A stretch of 64,000 bases of DNA from Allopusillimonas lactea (GTDB taxonomy: Bacteria > Pseudomonadota > Gammaproteobacteria > Burkholderiales > Burkholderiaceae_B): assembly GCF_021653995.1 (NCBI RefSeq), contig NZ_JAJJOZ010000002.1:186001-250000 (forward strand), read 5' to 3'. Within the stretch, counting starts at the first letter, position 1; every line of letters begins with the position of its first letter. Below the pieces are notes generated by a model. That model worked only from the letters and a program-made list of their open reading frames with translations, did not search any database and had not been told where the DNA came from. The position numbers and the translations under genes were made by a program. Shown here one piece after another: positions 26,769 to 35,846 of this stretch.

Positions 26769-27848
26769 TTACCTCACCCGCCCCAAGCTCTCGCGCAGCA
26801 ATACCCGGTGCGCCAGCGGCTGGGCGGGCGCTGGCTCGCGCCCTTCGATCAAGGCGACCATGCGGTGGGCGGCTTGTTCGCCGATTTCGCGGGCGGGCAG
26901 GCGTATGGTCGACAAGGCTGGCTGCATGAATTCGCCTTCCTCAATGCTGTCGAAGCCCAGTATCGATACCTCTTTTGGTACGTGCACGCCCATGCGGCGG
27001 GCTTCATACAAGGCGCCGATGGCTTGAAGGTCGGTGCCGAACAGGATGGCAGTGGGCCGCTGCGCTTGCGACCAGAGTTGGCGGAAGGCGTCGCGGCCGG
27101 CTTGGTAGGTGAGCGGTGTTTCCAGTATCCATGCGTCGGGCATGGCCAGGCCGTGTTCCGCCATGGCGGCCACGACGCCATTGCGGCGGCCGCGCGCTCG
27201 CTCGTTGTGGGCGGAGTATCCGCCGCAGACGGCGATGTGGCGGTGCCCGTGTTCCAGCACGACCTGGGTAAGGTCGTACATGGCCTGGAAGTTGGAGATG
27301 CCGACGCAGTGCGGGTAGTGCGATTCGTCGGTCGACCACGTAAGCACATAGGGCAGGTTGTGCTGGCGCAACAGTGTGTACACCTCTTCGCTATGGTCTG
27401 TACCCACAATAATCAGGCCATCTACACCGCGCTCCACAGTGGCGCGGATGACGGCCGGCTCGTCGTCAGTCTGGTATTCGTGGCTGGCGATGAGCAACTG
27501 ATAGCCCAAACTCCACAATGTCTGCTGCATCGATTGCGTCGAGTGCGCGAAGATGGGGTTGTTCAGCGTGGGGTAGATCGCGGCAATGGTATGCGTGCGC
27601 CGGGACGCCAGCGCGCGTGCGGCGCCGTCGCGGATATAGCCCAGCTGCATCACGGCGCGTTCGACTTTTTCGCGGGTGGCGGGCTTGACCTGCTGCGGCA
27701 TCGACAGCGCATGCGACGCGCTGCCCAGCGATACGCCGGCCAACCGGGCGACATCGGCCAAGGTGGGGCGGCGCTCGCGGGGCTTTTGCTTGGGCTTGGG
27801 TGGGTTCATGGTGTGGCTCGTTACAGGCGGCGCGTCAGTCGCCATCAT
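26769..27848 (-). CDS. LacI family transcriptional regulator
   Basis: A 359-residue regulator. HTH with PTLADVARLAGVSLGSASHAL, hinge helix region MQLGYIRDGAARALASRRTH, then a periplasmic-binding-protein-like effector domain (GLIIVGTDHSEEVYTLLRQ, AVCGGYSAHNERARGR, FGTDLQAIGALYEARRMGVH). The start at 27846-27848 is supported by AGAGG 5 nt upstream; it gives an N-terminal extension of ~30 residues before the HTH. Its target is not obvious: the downstream liv-amidase cluster has its own IclR, and the divergent neighbour is a CBS-domain gene. LacI proteins usually sense sugars, but none of the neighbours handles sugars. Confidence 0.9.
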   Translation of the reverse strand: MMATDAPPVTSHTMNPPKPKQKPRERRPTLADVARLAGVSLGSASHALSMPQQVKPATREKVERAVMQLGYIRDGAARALASRRTHTIAAIYPTLNNPIFAHSTQSMQQTLWSLGYQLLIASHEYQTDDEPAVIRATVERGVDGLIIVGTDHSEEVYTLLRQHNLPYVLTWSTDESHYPHCVGISNFQAMYDLTQVVLEHGHRHIAVCGGYSAHNERARGRRNGVVAAMAEHGLAMPDAWILETPLTYQAGRDAFRQLWSQAQRPTAILFGTDLQAIGALYEARRMGVHVPKEVSILGFDSIEEGEFMQPALSTIRLPAREIGEQAAHRMVALIEGREPAPAQPLAHRVLLRESLGRVR

Positions 27849-28060
27849 ACCGCCTCTTGAAGCGCTTCATTTTTGCTCTGCCCAACCAGTCTGCGCAATG
27901 GACGACATGCGAAGCCGTGCAGTACCCCCATCGCTATAAGGGTGGCCGCCGGCCCAAAAAGGTCGCGGGTGTTATGGTGATCGAATCAAGCAAAAACCAC
28001 CATGCCGCCGGCCAACACCCAATCGGGCGTTTTGCCCGGCTGACGCCAACAGGAGCAATC

Positions 28061-28504
28061 ATGCTGGTAAGTGCCATTTTGCCGATCGCGCGTAGAAGGC
28101 TGGCAACACTCGATGCGGCGGCGCCTGTCATCGAGGCGGCCAAGCTGCTCAGCCTGCCGGATATCCACCTCGTCGTGGCCTGCAGCCGAGAGGGGACCAT
28201 GTCTGGCGTGTTGACCAAGGCGGATATTGTCCGACAGATCAGCCATTGCACCGGATGCGGCTGCACCGAGGGCGTGGCAGACATCATGACGCGTGCTGTC
28301 ATCCATTGCATGCCTGAGGAAGACCTGCGTGCGGTATGGAATGTGATGAAAGACAACACCCTGAAGCAGATGCCGATCACCGATGCGCATGCGCGGCCGC
28401 TGGGCGTGCTGTATGCCAATGATGCATTGCAGGAACTGCTGAAGGAGGCGCAGCACGAAGAAGGCCTGTTGCGCGATTATGTGATGGGTGTTGGATATCG
28501 CTAG
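28061..28504 (+). CDS. CBS-domain pair protein
   Basis: A 147-residue stand-alone tandem CBS protein. Each half ends with the typical CBS phrase (SGVLTKADIVRQISH, PLGVLYANDALQELL). Such modules bind adenosine nucleotides or act as sensors. A Cys-rich turn CTGCGC between the halves is unusual and could bind metal or form disulfides. The ATG at 28061 has AGGAG 5 nt upstream; the frame is open further upstream but lacks support. It stands alone between LacI and LysR genes; target unknown. Confidence 0.82.
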   Translation: MLVSAILPIARRRLATLDAAAPVIEAAKLLSLPDIHLVVACSREGTMSGVLTKADIVRQISHCTGCGCTEGVADIMTRAVIHCMPEEDLRAVWNVMKDNTLKQMPITDAHARPLGVLYANDALQELLKEAQHEEGLLRDYVMGVGYR

Positions 28505-28575
28505 CGCGCACCGATACCTGTTGTGCCGAGGCGTTGGCAGTGGGCGGTTCCGCGAGGTGAACCCTTGGGCGAACG

Positions 28576-29469
28576 TTATTGGCCGGCCCGCTCCTCCATC
28601 AGTGTCCTGACGAACGCGCGCGCGTGCTCGGGCAGCGCGGCCATGGATCTGACCACAACCATCTGGTTGCGTTTTGCCCAGGGCTCGACCAACCGCACAA
28701 TGCCGACCAGACCGCGGTCTGCCCAACTCTGGGCGAGAGAAAGCGGGACCATGCAGATCCCCGCCCCTTGTTGTACGCACCGCAACGCGGCTTCGAAGCT
28801 GGGCATGTGAACCCTTACCTTCAACCGCTTGCTCAGGTTTCCTGCAACCTGTTGAAGATACAGGAAGTTGCTGCTTTGTTTGCCCACGGACACCATTTCG
28901 TAATCAAGGGCCTTATCGATTGAGACACGTTTCCGGTGCGCGAGGGGGTGATCGAGCGCTGTCACCAACACGAGTTCATCCTGCGCGTACTGGAACGCTT
29001 CAAGGCGACTCAAGTGAGTGACGCTCGCGACCAGTCCGATATCGGCGATCCCCTCGTGCACGGCGCGTACGCTGACTTCGCTCAAGTGCTCTTCGAGTTC
29101 GATGTTGATGGTTGGGAACTTTGCCAGAAAGCGGCTCAGCGGGATGGGTAGGGCGTTCAGCGTGCTGCTGTTGGCGAAGATCTTTATATGCCCCGTGACG
29201 TCGGAATGGTACTTTGCCATCTCTGTTTGCAGCCCGTCTGCCTGGGCAAGCATGGCTTCGCCGTAGCGGTAAACGGCCTCACCGGCTGACGTCAGCGACA
29301 TGCCTCTTGCTGTTCTCTCGAACAGCGAGACACCCAGGGAATGTTCGAGATTTTTTAATCTATAACTAGCGGACGGGGCGGCCATATGCATCGATACGGC
29401 GCCCGTCGTCAAGCTGCCGGCGTCCGCGATCGCCATGAATACGCGAATATCGGTTAGTTCGTATCGCAT
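28576..29469 (-). CDS. LysR family transcriptional regulator
   Basis: A 297-residue LTTR. The N-terminal HTH covers RVFMAIADAGSLTTGAVSMH and ASYRLKNLEHSLGVSLFERTA; the effector domain begins near residue 90 (ITGHIKIFANSSTLN-like region) and has LVTALDHPLAHRKRVS. It is divergent from the Bug gene at 29654, a common local arrangement, so it probably controls the Bug-MaoC-CaiB genes in response to an imported acid or its CoA intermediate. The ~180-bp spacer has an AT-rich patch with ATTCGAAT (about 29519-29526) as a possible LTTR half-site region. Confidence 0.9.
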   Translation of the reverse strand: MRYELTDIRVFMAIADAGSLTTGAVSMHMAAPSASYRLKNLEHSLGVSLFERTARGMSLTSAGEAVYRYGEAMLAQADGLQTEMAKYHSDVTGHIKIFANSSTLNALPIPLSRFLAKFPTINIELEEHLSEVSVRAVHEGIADIGLVASVTHLSRLEAFQYAQDELVLVTALDHPLAHRKRVSIDKALDYEMVSVGKQSSNFLYLQQVAGNLSKRLKVRVHMPSFEAALRCVQQGAGICMVPLSLAQSWADRGLVGIVRLVEPWAKRNQMVVVRSMAALPEHARAFVRTLMEERAGQ

Positions 29470-29653
29470 GTCAGCCTTCTGTTCCTCCTCTGGGAAAACC
29501 AGGGTAAAGGCATATGGTATTCGAATTTATCTAACGGGTAGCAGGATATTTCAACTGGACTGAGCTTGCAGTGCATCGATATATTGGTGGCGAACGTCTA
29601 CGGGTCAGCGCACCAGCATAGATTCGACAACACCATACCAATACGAGGGGAAC

Positions 29654-30619
29654 ATGAAAGGCTTCATCAAGAAATTCTTGCCGGCGATTGCGCTGGCTTC
29701 GTTTGCACTGCCGGTGGCGGCGGCTTATCCCGACAAGCCGATCAAGCTTGTCGTTCCGTATGCGGCGGGCGGCCCGACTGACACATTCGCGCGTGTACTG
29801 GCCGATGTATGGGGCCAAAAGATCGGCGGGACATTCATCGTCGAGAACAAGGCGGGTGCGGGTACGGTTATCGGGACGGATTATGTCGCCCAGGCGCCGA
29901 ACGATGGCTACACGGTGCTGATGTCGACCGTGGCGCATGCCGTGAGCCCAAGCCTGCATAAGAAGCTCAACTTTGATCCCGTGAAAGACTTCTCGTCAGT
30001 GGGCCTGGCTGCGAAGGCGCCGCTCGTGCTGGTCGTCAATAAAGACCTGCCGGTACAGAATCTGAAAGAGTTCATGGCGTACATTAAAGCGAACGCCGAA
30101 AAAACCGATTATGGTTCGGCTGGCATAGGCAGCGCGCCCCACCTCGGCGGCGCACTGCTGAATCATATGGGTAAATTCAAGGTGCGCCATATTCCCTACA
30201 AAGGAAGCGCACCCGCCATGGCGGATTTGATCGGCGGGCATGTGCAGTTCATGATGGACAGTGCGCCGACCGGGTTGGCGCAGGCCAACGCCGGTACCGT
30301 TCGCCTGATTGCCACCAGCATGCAAGAGCGCTTGCCGCAGACACCCGATACGCCGGCCATCGCGGAATTGCTGCCGGGTTACGAAGCATATACCTGGAAT
30401 GCCATGCTGGTTCGGGCCGGTACGGATGCGAAAGTGATAAACACGCTGCGCGCAAGCCTGGAGCAAGCGCTGCACGACAAAGGCCTGAAGGCCAAGGCCG
30501 ATCAAATGGGCCTGATGCTGGAACAGAAGCCGGATCCGAAGGCATTGGATATGTTTATTGCCGAGGAAATCAAGAAGTGGAGTACGGTGGTCGGCGCATC
30601 CGATATGCGTTCGAACTGA
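29654..30619 (+). CDS. Bug-family tripartite tricarboxylate transporter binding protein
   Basis: A 321-residue periplasmic protein. Signal peptide KKFLPAIALASFALPVAAA, then YPDKPIKLVVPYAAGGPTD (first Bug motif) and VENKAGAGTVIGTDYVAQA (second motif). HIPYKGSAPAMADLIGGHVQ is the third family segment. Bug proteins bind small carboxylates or amides with a water-bridged carboxyl site. No tctAB membrane genes are adjacent, so it must share a permease elsewhere or act in sensing. A GAGGGGAA precedes the ATG. First gene of a likely Bug-MaoC-CaiB unit. Confidence 0.93.
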   Translation: MKGFIKKFLPAIALASFALPVAAAYPDKPIKLVVPYAAGGPTDTFARVLADVWGQKIGGTFIVENKAGAGTVIGTDYVAQAPNDGYTVLMSTVAHAVSPSLHKKLNFDPVKDFSSVGLAAKAPLVLVVNKDLPVQNLKEFMAYIKANAEKTDYGSAGIGSAPHLGGALLNHMGKFKVRHIPYKGSAPAMADLIGGHVQFMMDSAPTGLAQANAGTVRLIATSMQERLPQTPDTPAIAELLPGYEAYTWNAMLVRAGTDAKVINTLRASLEQALHDKGLKAKADQMGLMLEQKPDPKALDMFIAEEIKKWSTVVGASDMRSN

Positions 30620-30668
30620 TTGGCCAACGCGCAAGCCCCGACAACAACCAGAGAAAGGAAAAATACTC

Positions 30669-31142
30669 GTGAAGTCCCATTCGTTATGTGAGCAGCGCTA
30701 CTTTGAAGATTTCAGGATAGGCGAGCGTTTCAACATCCCCTCACGGACGATGACCGACGCGCTGTTCGCGGCCTTTCAGATGGCCAGCGGCGATAACCAC
30801 CCGGTGCATTACGACGTAGAGTACTGCCGCGCGCACGGCATGCCGCATATGCTGGCGCATGGTTTTCAGGTGCTGATTCAGTCCGCGGCGGGTGCCGGGC
30901 TTTTCCCGCACGCTGTTGAAGAGTCTCTGAAAGCCTTCATTGAGCAGAGCAGCAGGTTTCTCGCGCCAGTGTTTGTGGGCGATACGTTGTACCCCTCGCT
31001 GGAGGTTGTCGAGCTTGCTCCCAACCGTACGACGGGTGTGCTGGTGATGCGCTCCACCATCTATAACCAAAAGGATGTACTGGTCATGGAAGGCACACAG
31101 AAGTACCTGCTGCGCAAGCGCAACCCCGCCACACAAGCTTAG
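30669..31142 (+). CDS. MaoC-like (R)-specific enoyl-CoA hydratase / dehydratase
   Basis: A 157-residue single hot-dog protein. Opens QRYFEDFRIGERF, and has the hydratase-2 motif ASGDNHPVHYDVEY with catalytic Asp/His (D42, H47) and HMLAHGFQV. Begins with a GTG at 30669-30671, preceded by AAAGGA at 9 nt; the open frame further upstream overlaps nothing useful. It is followed 54 nt on by CaiB, suggesting hydration of an unsaturated acyl-CoA made by that transferase, or a mesaconyl-type hydratase step. Specific substrate unknown. Confidence 0.85.
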   Translation: MKSHSLCEQRYFEDFRIGERFNIPSRTMTDALFAAFQMASGDNHPVHYDVEYCRAHGMPHMLAHGFQVLIQSAAGAGLFPHAVEESLKAFIEQSSRFLAPVFVGDTLYPSLEVVELAPNRTTGVLVMRSTIYNQKDVLVMEGTQKYLLRKRNPATQA

Positions 31143-31196
31143 GCGTGTCCGGCAAGCAGCATTAAGGCAAGAATCGTCGGACGAGAGGCGGAAGTC

Positions 31197-32420
31197 ATGT
31201 ATCCATTGAAAGGAATACGCGTTCTGGACCTGAGCAAGGTGCTTGCGGGCCCTTTGTGCGCTCAGTACCTGGGTGACTTGGGGGCGGATGTCATCAAGGT
31301 CGAGCCACCCGGCGCGGGCGATGAAACCCGCAGCTGGACGCCCCAGCGCGATGGCGAAGCCGCGGCATTCATGGCGGTCAATCAGAACAAGCGCGGCATC
31401 GCGGTTGATATGAAGGTGCCGGAAGGGCTGGAGATCGTCAGGAAGCTTGTGCGCGAATCCGACGTCGTGATCCAGGGGTTTGCATCGGGCACTGCGCGCA
31501 AGCTGGGCGTGGATTACGAGTCGCTCAAGCAGGTGAACCCGCGTATCGTCTATTGCGAGATATCAGGCTATGGGCGCGAAGGGCCGATGGGCAATGAGCC
31601 CGGCTACGATGTCATGCTGCAGGCGTTCAGCGGGATGATCAGTACGATGGGGCAGCGCAATGGCGCGCCGGCCCGCGTGAGCTTTTCGCCGGTTGACCTG
31701 GGAACCGGTATGCACGCAACATCGGGCATCCTTGCGGGGCTCATGAACCGTGGCAATACCGGTGAAGGCTGCTATGTCGAAGTGTCTCTGCTGGATACCG
31801 CTATGGGGTACATGGGGTATATGGCAAGCAACTATTGGTTCTCCAATCGGGTTCCATCGCGCATGGGCACTGCGCATCCTTCGCTCTGCCCATATCAGGT
31901 TTTCCAGACTCGCGACGGTGAATTCATGCTGGGCGTTGGAAATGACCGGATGTGGAGAAAATTCTGCGCCGAGGCCGGCCTTGGCGCGTATGTGGAAGAC
32001 GCGCGCTTCAGCACAAATGCGCAGCGCGTGGCGAACTTCGATGCGACATGCGAGATCGTACAGGCCAAGCTGCTGGAAGATACGACTGATGCGTGGATAA
32101 GCCGTTTGCGCGCCGCCGGCGTGCCAGTCGCGCCGCTGCATACGCTGGATCAGGCGCTTGCCCATGAGCAGGTCAGGGCGCGCAATCTTGTCGTTGAAAG
32201 CGAGCACCCGCGGCTTGGCACCCTCAAGCACGTGGCCTATCCGGTAACGTTCAACGGCGATAGTCGTAAGGTTCAACGCACGCCGCCCATGCTTGGTGAG
32301 CACACGCGCGAGGTGCTGCGCGAGTTGGGTTATTCGCAGGAGGCCGTCGATGCGATGGCCGGGGCGAGGGTCATTGCTTGCCAAGCCCATGCCGCCAAGC
32401 AATTCGACACGGCTTCTTGA
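31197..32420 (+). CDS. CaiB/BaiF family (class III) CoA-transferase
   Basis: A 407-residue CoA-transferase that moves CoA between carboxylic acids via an Asp-anhydride. Opens LKGIRVLDLSKVLAGPLCAQ and LGADVIKVEPPGAGDETRSW, the standard N-terminal Rossmann segment. NQNKRGIAVDMK follows, and the catalytic Asp is D167 in SPVDLGTGMHATSGI. Third gene of the Bug-MaoC-CaiB unit, presumably activating the acid delivered by the Bug system. Related families include formyl-CoA, succinyl-CoA:mesaconate and succinyl-CoA:benzylsuccinate transferases; this one cannot be placed more exactly. Confidence 0.92.
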   Translation: MYPLKGIRVLDLSKVLAGPLCAQYLGDLGADVIKVEPPGAGDETRSWTPQRDGEAAAFMAVNQNKRGIAVDMKVPEGLEIVRKLVRESDVVIQGFASGTARKLGVDYESLKQVNPRIVYCEISGYGREGPMGNEPGYDVMLQAFSGMISTMGQRNGAPARVSFSPVDLGTGMHATSGILAGLMNRGNTGEGCYVEVSLLDTAMGYMGYMASNYWFSNRVPSRMGTAHPSLCPYQVFQTRDGEFMLGVGNDRMWRKFCAEAGLGAYVEDARFSTNAQRVANFDATCEIVQAKLLEDTTDAWISRLRAAGVPVAPLHTLDQALAHEQVRARNLVVESEHPRLGTLKHVAYPVTFNGDSRKVQRTPPMLGEHTREVLRELGYSQEAVDAMAGARVIACQAHAAKQFDTAS

Positions 32421-32547
32421 TCCCCGGATCTTGCCTGCCTGCGGACTGGCGCAAGGCAGGCGGTGTGACTGCGCGATCGCATGCTGCTGTCGCTGAGGCA
32501 TCGGCGCGGGGCTGCGCCGCCCGCCGCCTGATGTGCATAGCGCCGCG

Positions 32548-33636
32548 TCAGTTGGGGTGGCTGCTCCTTACATGATGCCTCACCGCATCCGCGGAAACCC
32601 CCAGCTTCTCACCCGCGCTGAGTATTTCCTCCCAGGTGGTTTCATCCACGGGGATGCCGTCGGCATTGCGCTGGGCCAATGACTGGCGTTCGGGTTCGCC
32701 CGCGATGAGAACCCGTTCTACACCTGCTTGCGGCGGCGAGGCAGTGACCCACGCCAGGCAGGCTTCGGTTTGCTGCGCAAAGATTTCCGGATCCGCAATC
32801 TTGTCCGGATCGATCAGCACAGTGAGCATACCGTTCAGGATGCGCCGCTTGCCATCGGCCGGCCCGGTGGCCGCAAGGCCGGCCGCCAGCGCGCCGCCCA
32901 GAATCTCGCAGGCCAGCGACAAGCCAAAGCCTTTGTGCTCGCCGAAGGGGAGCAGGGCGCCCAAAGGGGGGACTACGCCATAGACGGGGTTGGTCGTTGG
33001 GCGGCCTTCGTTGTCCAGCATTTGGCCGGGCGCAAGCCCTACCCCTTTGTTGTAGGCGACGCGGGTTTTACCCTGGGCGATGATGCTGGTGGCAAGGTCG
33101 AGCACAATGGGTGCGGCGCCCGTGCGCGGGATACCGATCGCAAACGGATTGGTACCCAGCCGTGCGTCGGTGCCGCCCCACGGCGCCACAATCGGCCGTG
33201 AGATCACATTGACGAAATGAACGGACACCAAGCCTTCGGCAACGGCCATTTCCGCCCATTCGCCGATGCGGCCGAGGTGGTGTGTGTTGCCGAGCGCCAT
33301 GATGCAGGTGCCCATTTCCTTCGCGCGGCTGATGCCCAGCCTCATCGCTTCGCTGCCGATGGCTTGCCCGAAGCCGGCCTGCCCGTCGAGCGCGATCATT
33401 GTCCCGTGATCGATGCAGGTTTTGATACGGGCATTGGGCTGCAGGTTGCCTTCCCGGTAGGCGTCGACATACCTGGGCAGCATCCCGACCCCATGTGAGT
33501 CATGGCCCATCAGGTTGGCGCGAACCAGATTATCGCTGACGAGATCAATTTCGCCGGGCTCGCTGCCGAACCCGCGCATGACTTCCTTGACTGCGCTTCG
33601 CAGCTGCGTTGGTTTGAATAGATGGACATTCGCCAT
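32548..33636 (-). CDS. Malate/L-lactate dehydrogenase-type oxidoreductase (type 2 family)
   Basis: A 362-residue NAD(P)-dependent 2-hydroxyacid dehydrogenase of the YbiC/ComC/AllD family. Features: ANLMGHDSHGVGMLPRYVD (conserved substrate His/Asp/Ser), IALDGQAGFGQAIGSEAM, GNTHHLGRIGEWAEMA with the catalytic His, and GTNPFAIGIP. The chosen ATG at 33634-33636 has AGAGGA 6 nt upstream; 19 further in-frame residues upstream are rejected. Convergent with the CaiB gene. May oxidise a 2-hydroxy acid (malate, sulfolactate, ureidoglycolate); not resolvable. Confidence 0.9.
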   Translation of the reverse strand: MANVHLFKPTQLRSAVKEVMRGFGSEPGEIDLVSDNLVRANLMGHDSHGVGMLPRYVDAYREGNLQPNARIKTCIDHGTMIALDGQAGFGQAIGSEAMRLGISRAKEMGTCIMALGNTHHLGRIGEWAEMAVAEGLVSVHFVNVISRPIVAPWGGTDARLGTNPFAIGIPRTGAAPIVLDLATSIIAQGKTRVAYNKGVGLAPGQMLDNEGRPTTNPVYGVVPPLGALLPFGEHKGFGLSLACEILGGALAAGLAATGPADGKRRILNGMLTVLIDPDKIADPEIFAQQTEACLAWVTASPPQAGVERVLIAGEPERQSLAQRNADGIPVDETTWEEILSAGEKLGVSADAVRHHVRSSHPN

Positions 33637-33717
33637 ATGTAATCCTCTTCGGTATCGATGACTGCGCACGATGTGGAAGCGTACATCAGCCAAGGTTGGT
33701 GTGTGGTGGGGCGGCCG

Positions 33718-35073
33718 CTACCCGCGCAATATCGTCACCCGCAATCCTGGCCCGAAATCGCTGGCTGCCTCGCGCATGCTGAACTGCACGATCAAGCCAT
33801 GGTTCTGAGCGATCCGGCGGGCAATAGAGACGCCCAGGCCACTGCCGGACTCTTCATTGCCGGCGGCGCGCAGGAAGCGGTCTCCGAGCCTGGGTAGTAC
33901 ATCCGCCGCAACGCCTGTGCCTTCGTCGTCCACAAAGATGCGTGTTGCCGAGAACGTCAGGCGGACGCGACCGTGTTTCGGGCCGTATCGGATGGCGTTA
34001 TCCAGCAGATTCTTGAGCATGATGGCCAAGGCGTCGGCATCGCCCGTGATCGGTAGCGGCATCTCGCCGGAGGTCGGCCACTCTAGTGCGATGTCGACAT
34101 CGCGGCGATCAGCGATCCATAGGCAATCGCTGACGGCCTGCTCGGCCACAGCCCGCCAGTCGACCGGGCTGCCGAAACCCGTCATATTGGCGTTATCCAG
34201 CCGAGCCATGGTCAGTAGCTGAGAAACCAGCCTGTCCAGCCGCTCGATACCGCGCGTCACGCTTGCCTGCGCCTGGCGGCGCGCATCTGGATCGTGGGTT
34301 CTTTGGGCGACATCCCACTGCGCGCGCAGGGCGGCCAGTGGCGTGCGTAGTTCATGGGCCGCATCCGCGGTCAGGCGTCGTTCTTGGTTGATGAGTGTTG
34401 CGACGCGCGCCAGGAGGCCGTTCATTGCCTCCACCAGCACCTTAAGTTCGGCCGGCGTTTTCTCGGTGGGCAGCGGGCGCCCGTCATCGGGGCTGCGGTG
34501 CTCAAGCTGCGCGGACAGGTCGCGAACGGGCTTGAGTGCCTGCCGCACAGCCAGGATCATCAACGCGATCAACACCGGTAATACCAGAAGCCAGGGCAGG
34601 ATCTGGCTGGCGATATATACCATCATCAACTCATGGCGTTCGCCAATGCGCTGGCCAACCGCCACACGAATCAGGCTGGAGTCATCGCCCAGGTAGTACA
34701 GCCGCCAGGGTACGCCATCGACGGTTTCGTTGAGAAAACCTGTGCTTGGCGCGTTGCGGGGAAGCTGGATCTCGCCGGGATTGGGCTGCAGGAGGGCATC
34801 GGGCCCGCGCCAGATGGCCACGGAGAAGTCGCCCAGGCCTGCTTCGCCCGAGTCCGCAGGCAAGTGTGCGGCAGGCCCTGGCGGGCGGGGCGGGGTTGAC
34901 GGGGGGAGCAGCGCAGCTACTGCGAGCGTCTGCTGTGCGAGCCGGAGCATGTCGGTGTCGTAGAGTTCGTCGATCTCGTGCGATGCCCGCCAGTATGTCC
35001 CCGCCATGGCGAGCAGCCACGCCAGCGGCGCAGCCACCAACACCGCGATGATGAGCCTGCGCTGAAGCGTCAT
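33718..35073 (-). CDS. Two-component sensor histidine kinase (QseC/TctE/PmrB-like)
   Basis: A 451-residue inner-membrane kinase. TM1 at ~8-26, a periplasmic domain ~28-150 with an unusual Pro-rich stretch (PPSTPPRPPGPAAHLP), and TM2 at ~155-176. A HAMP segment is followed by the HisKA box TADAAHELRTPLAALR with the phospho-acceptor H240, N-box LKNLLDNAIRYGP, and G-boxes VDDEGTGV and SGSGLGVSIARRI. Its start overlaps the stop of the response-regulator gene by 4 nt. Similar kinases sense organic acids, metals or host signals. Its position suggests it controls the divergent 35.8-40.1 kb operon. Confidence 0.93.
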   Translation of the reverse strand: MTLQRRLIIAVLVAAPLAWLLAMAGTYWRASHEIDELYDTDMLRLAQQTLAVAALLPPSTPPRPPGPAAHLPADSGEAGLGDFSVAIWRGPDALLQPNPGEIQLPRNAPSTGFLNETVDGVPWRLYYLGDDSSLIRVAVGQRIGERHELMMVYIASQILPWLLVLPVLIALMILAVRQALKPVRDLSAQLEHRSPDDGRPLPTEKTPAELKVLVEAMNGLLARVATLINQERRLTADAAHELRTPLAALRAQWDVAQRTHDPDARRQAQASVTRGIERLDRLVSQLLTMARLDNANMTGFGSPVDWRAVAEQAVSDCLWIADRRDVDIALEWPTSGEMPLPITGDADALAIMLKNLLDNAIRYGPKHGRVRLTFSATRIFVDDEGTGVAADVLPRLGDRFLRAAGNEESGSGLGVSIARRIAQNHGLIVQFSMREAASDFGPGLRVTILRG

Positions 35074-35741
35074 GAGTCGGCGTCCACGTGGCCAAGCGCG
35101 TATCCCGATCCGCGCACGGTGCGCACAATCTTGGGATGAATCTTCTTGCGCAGGTGATGCACGAAGACTTCCAGTGCGTTGCTTTCGAGCTCTGTGTCCC
35201 AGTCGTACAGCTTGTCGCGGATGAAATCGCGCGTTAGGACGCGGTGCGGATGCGTGAGGAACAGTTCCATCAGCAAGGCTTCGCGAGTCGTCAGGTCAAC
35301 CCGCCGGCCTTTCCAGTGCACTTCGTGCGTAGCCGGATGGTAGTCAAGCTCGCCGTGTCGCCAGACGGGTTCAGGTTTTCCGGCGCCGCGTCGCGTCACC
35401 GCACGCAGACGCGCGGCGAGTTCGTCGAGGGAAATCGGCTTGATAAGGTAATCATCCGCGCCAGCGTCCAGGCCTGCAATGCGGCTTTCAACGGCGTCGC
35501 GGGCCGTCAGAATGACGACGGGTACGGTTTTGTTGGCGTGGCGCCAGCGGGTAAGGAGCGAAACGCCATCTTCGCCGGGCAGCCCGAGGTCGAGCACTAC
35601 GGCATCGTAGTGCACGACGCGCAAGGCATTGTCGCCCTCCTCGCCGCTGGCAAAGCAGTCGACGGCATAGCCGAGCAGACGCAGGCCGTTCGTCAGGCCG
35701 TCGCCGATAAGCGGATCATCTTCAATGATGAGAATTCTCAT
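35070..35741 (-). CDS. OmpR/PhoB-family response regulator (QseB/PmrA-like)
   Basis: A 223-residue regulator. The receiver domain starts MRILIIEDDPLIGDGL, with the acidic pair D8/D9, phospho-acceptor D51 in VVLDLGLPGEDG, the switch Thr in VVILTARDAVESRIAG and Lys in DYLIKPISLDEL. The winged-helix effector domain follows from ~125, with LTTREALLMELFLTHPHRVL and ESNALEVFVHHLRKK in the recognition helix, which is the QseB/PmrA subfamily pattern. The ATG at 35739-35741 is used; 15 in-frame residues upstream are unlikely. Forms an operon with the kinase. Confidence 0.94.
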   Translation of the reverse strand: MRILIIEDDPLIGDGLTNGLRLLGYAVDCFASGEEGDNALRVVHYDAVVLDLGLPGEDGVSLLTRWRHANKTVPVVILTARDAVESRIAGLDAGADDYLIKPISLDELAARLRAVTRRGAGKPEPVWRHGELDYHPATHEVHWKGRRVDLTTREALLMELFLTHPHRVLTRDFIRDKLYDWDTELESNALEVFVHHLRKKIHPKIVRTVRGSGYALGHVDADS

Positions 35742-35789
35742 TTGCTTTCTCTTGCCCCGCTGAGGTGCTGGGCAGCGCCGACGCACGTC

Positions 35790-35806
35790 GTTAATGTCCG
35801 ATTAAG
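35790..35806 (+). promoter_or_regulatory. PmrA/QseB-like direct repeat in the divergent promoter
   Basis: GTTAAT (35790-35795), 5 nt, ATTAAG (35801-35806): two TTAA cores 11 bp apart, one helical turn. On the other strand it reads CTTAAT-N5-ATTAAC, close to the CTTAA-N6-CTTAA sites of PmrA/QseB regulators. It lies 41 bp before the hemolysin-family start, and TACATC at about 35827-35832 could be its -10. Confidence 0.55.
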
Positions 35807-35846
35807 GTTGCTCGTCTACGCTGCGGTACATCATAAAGGGAAATGA

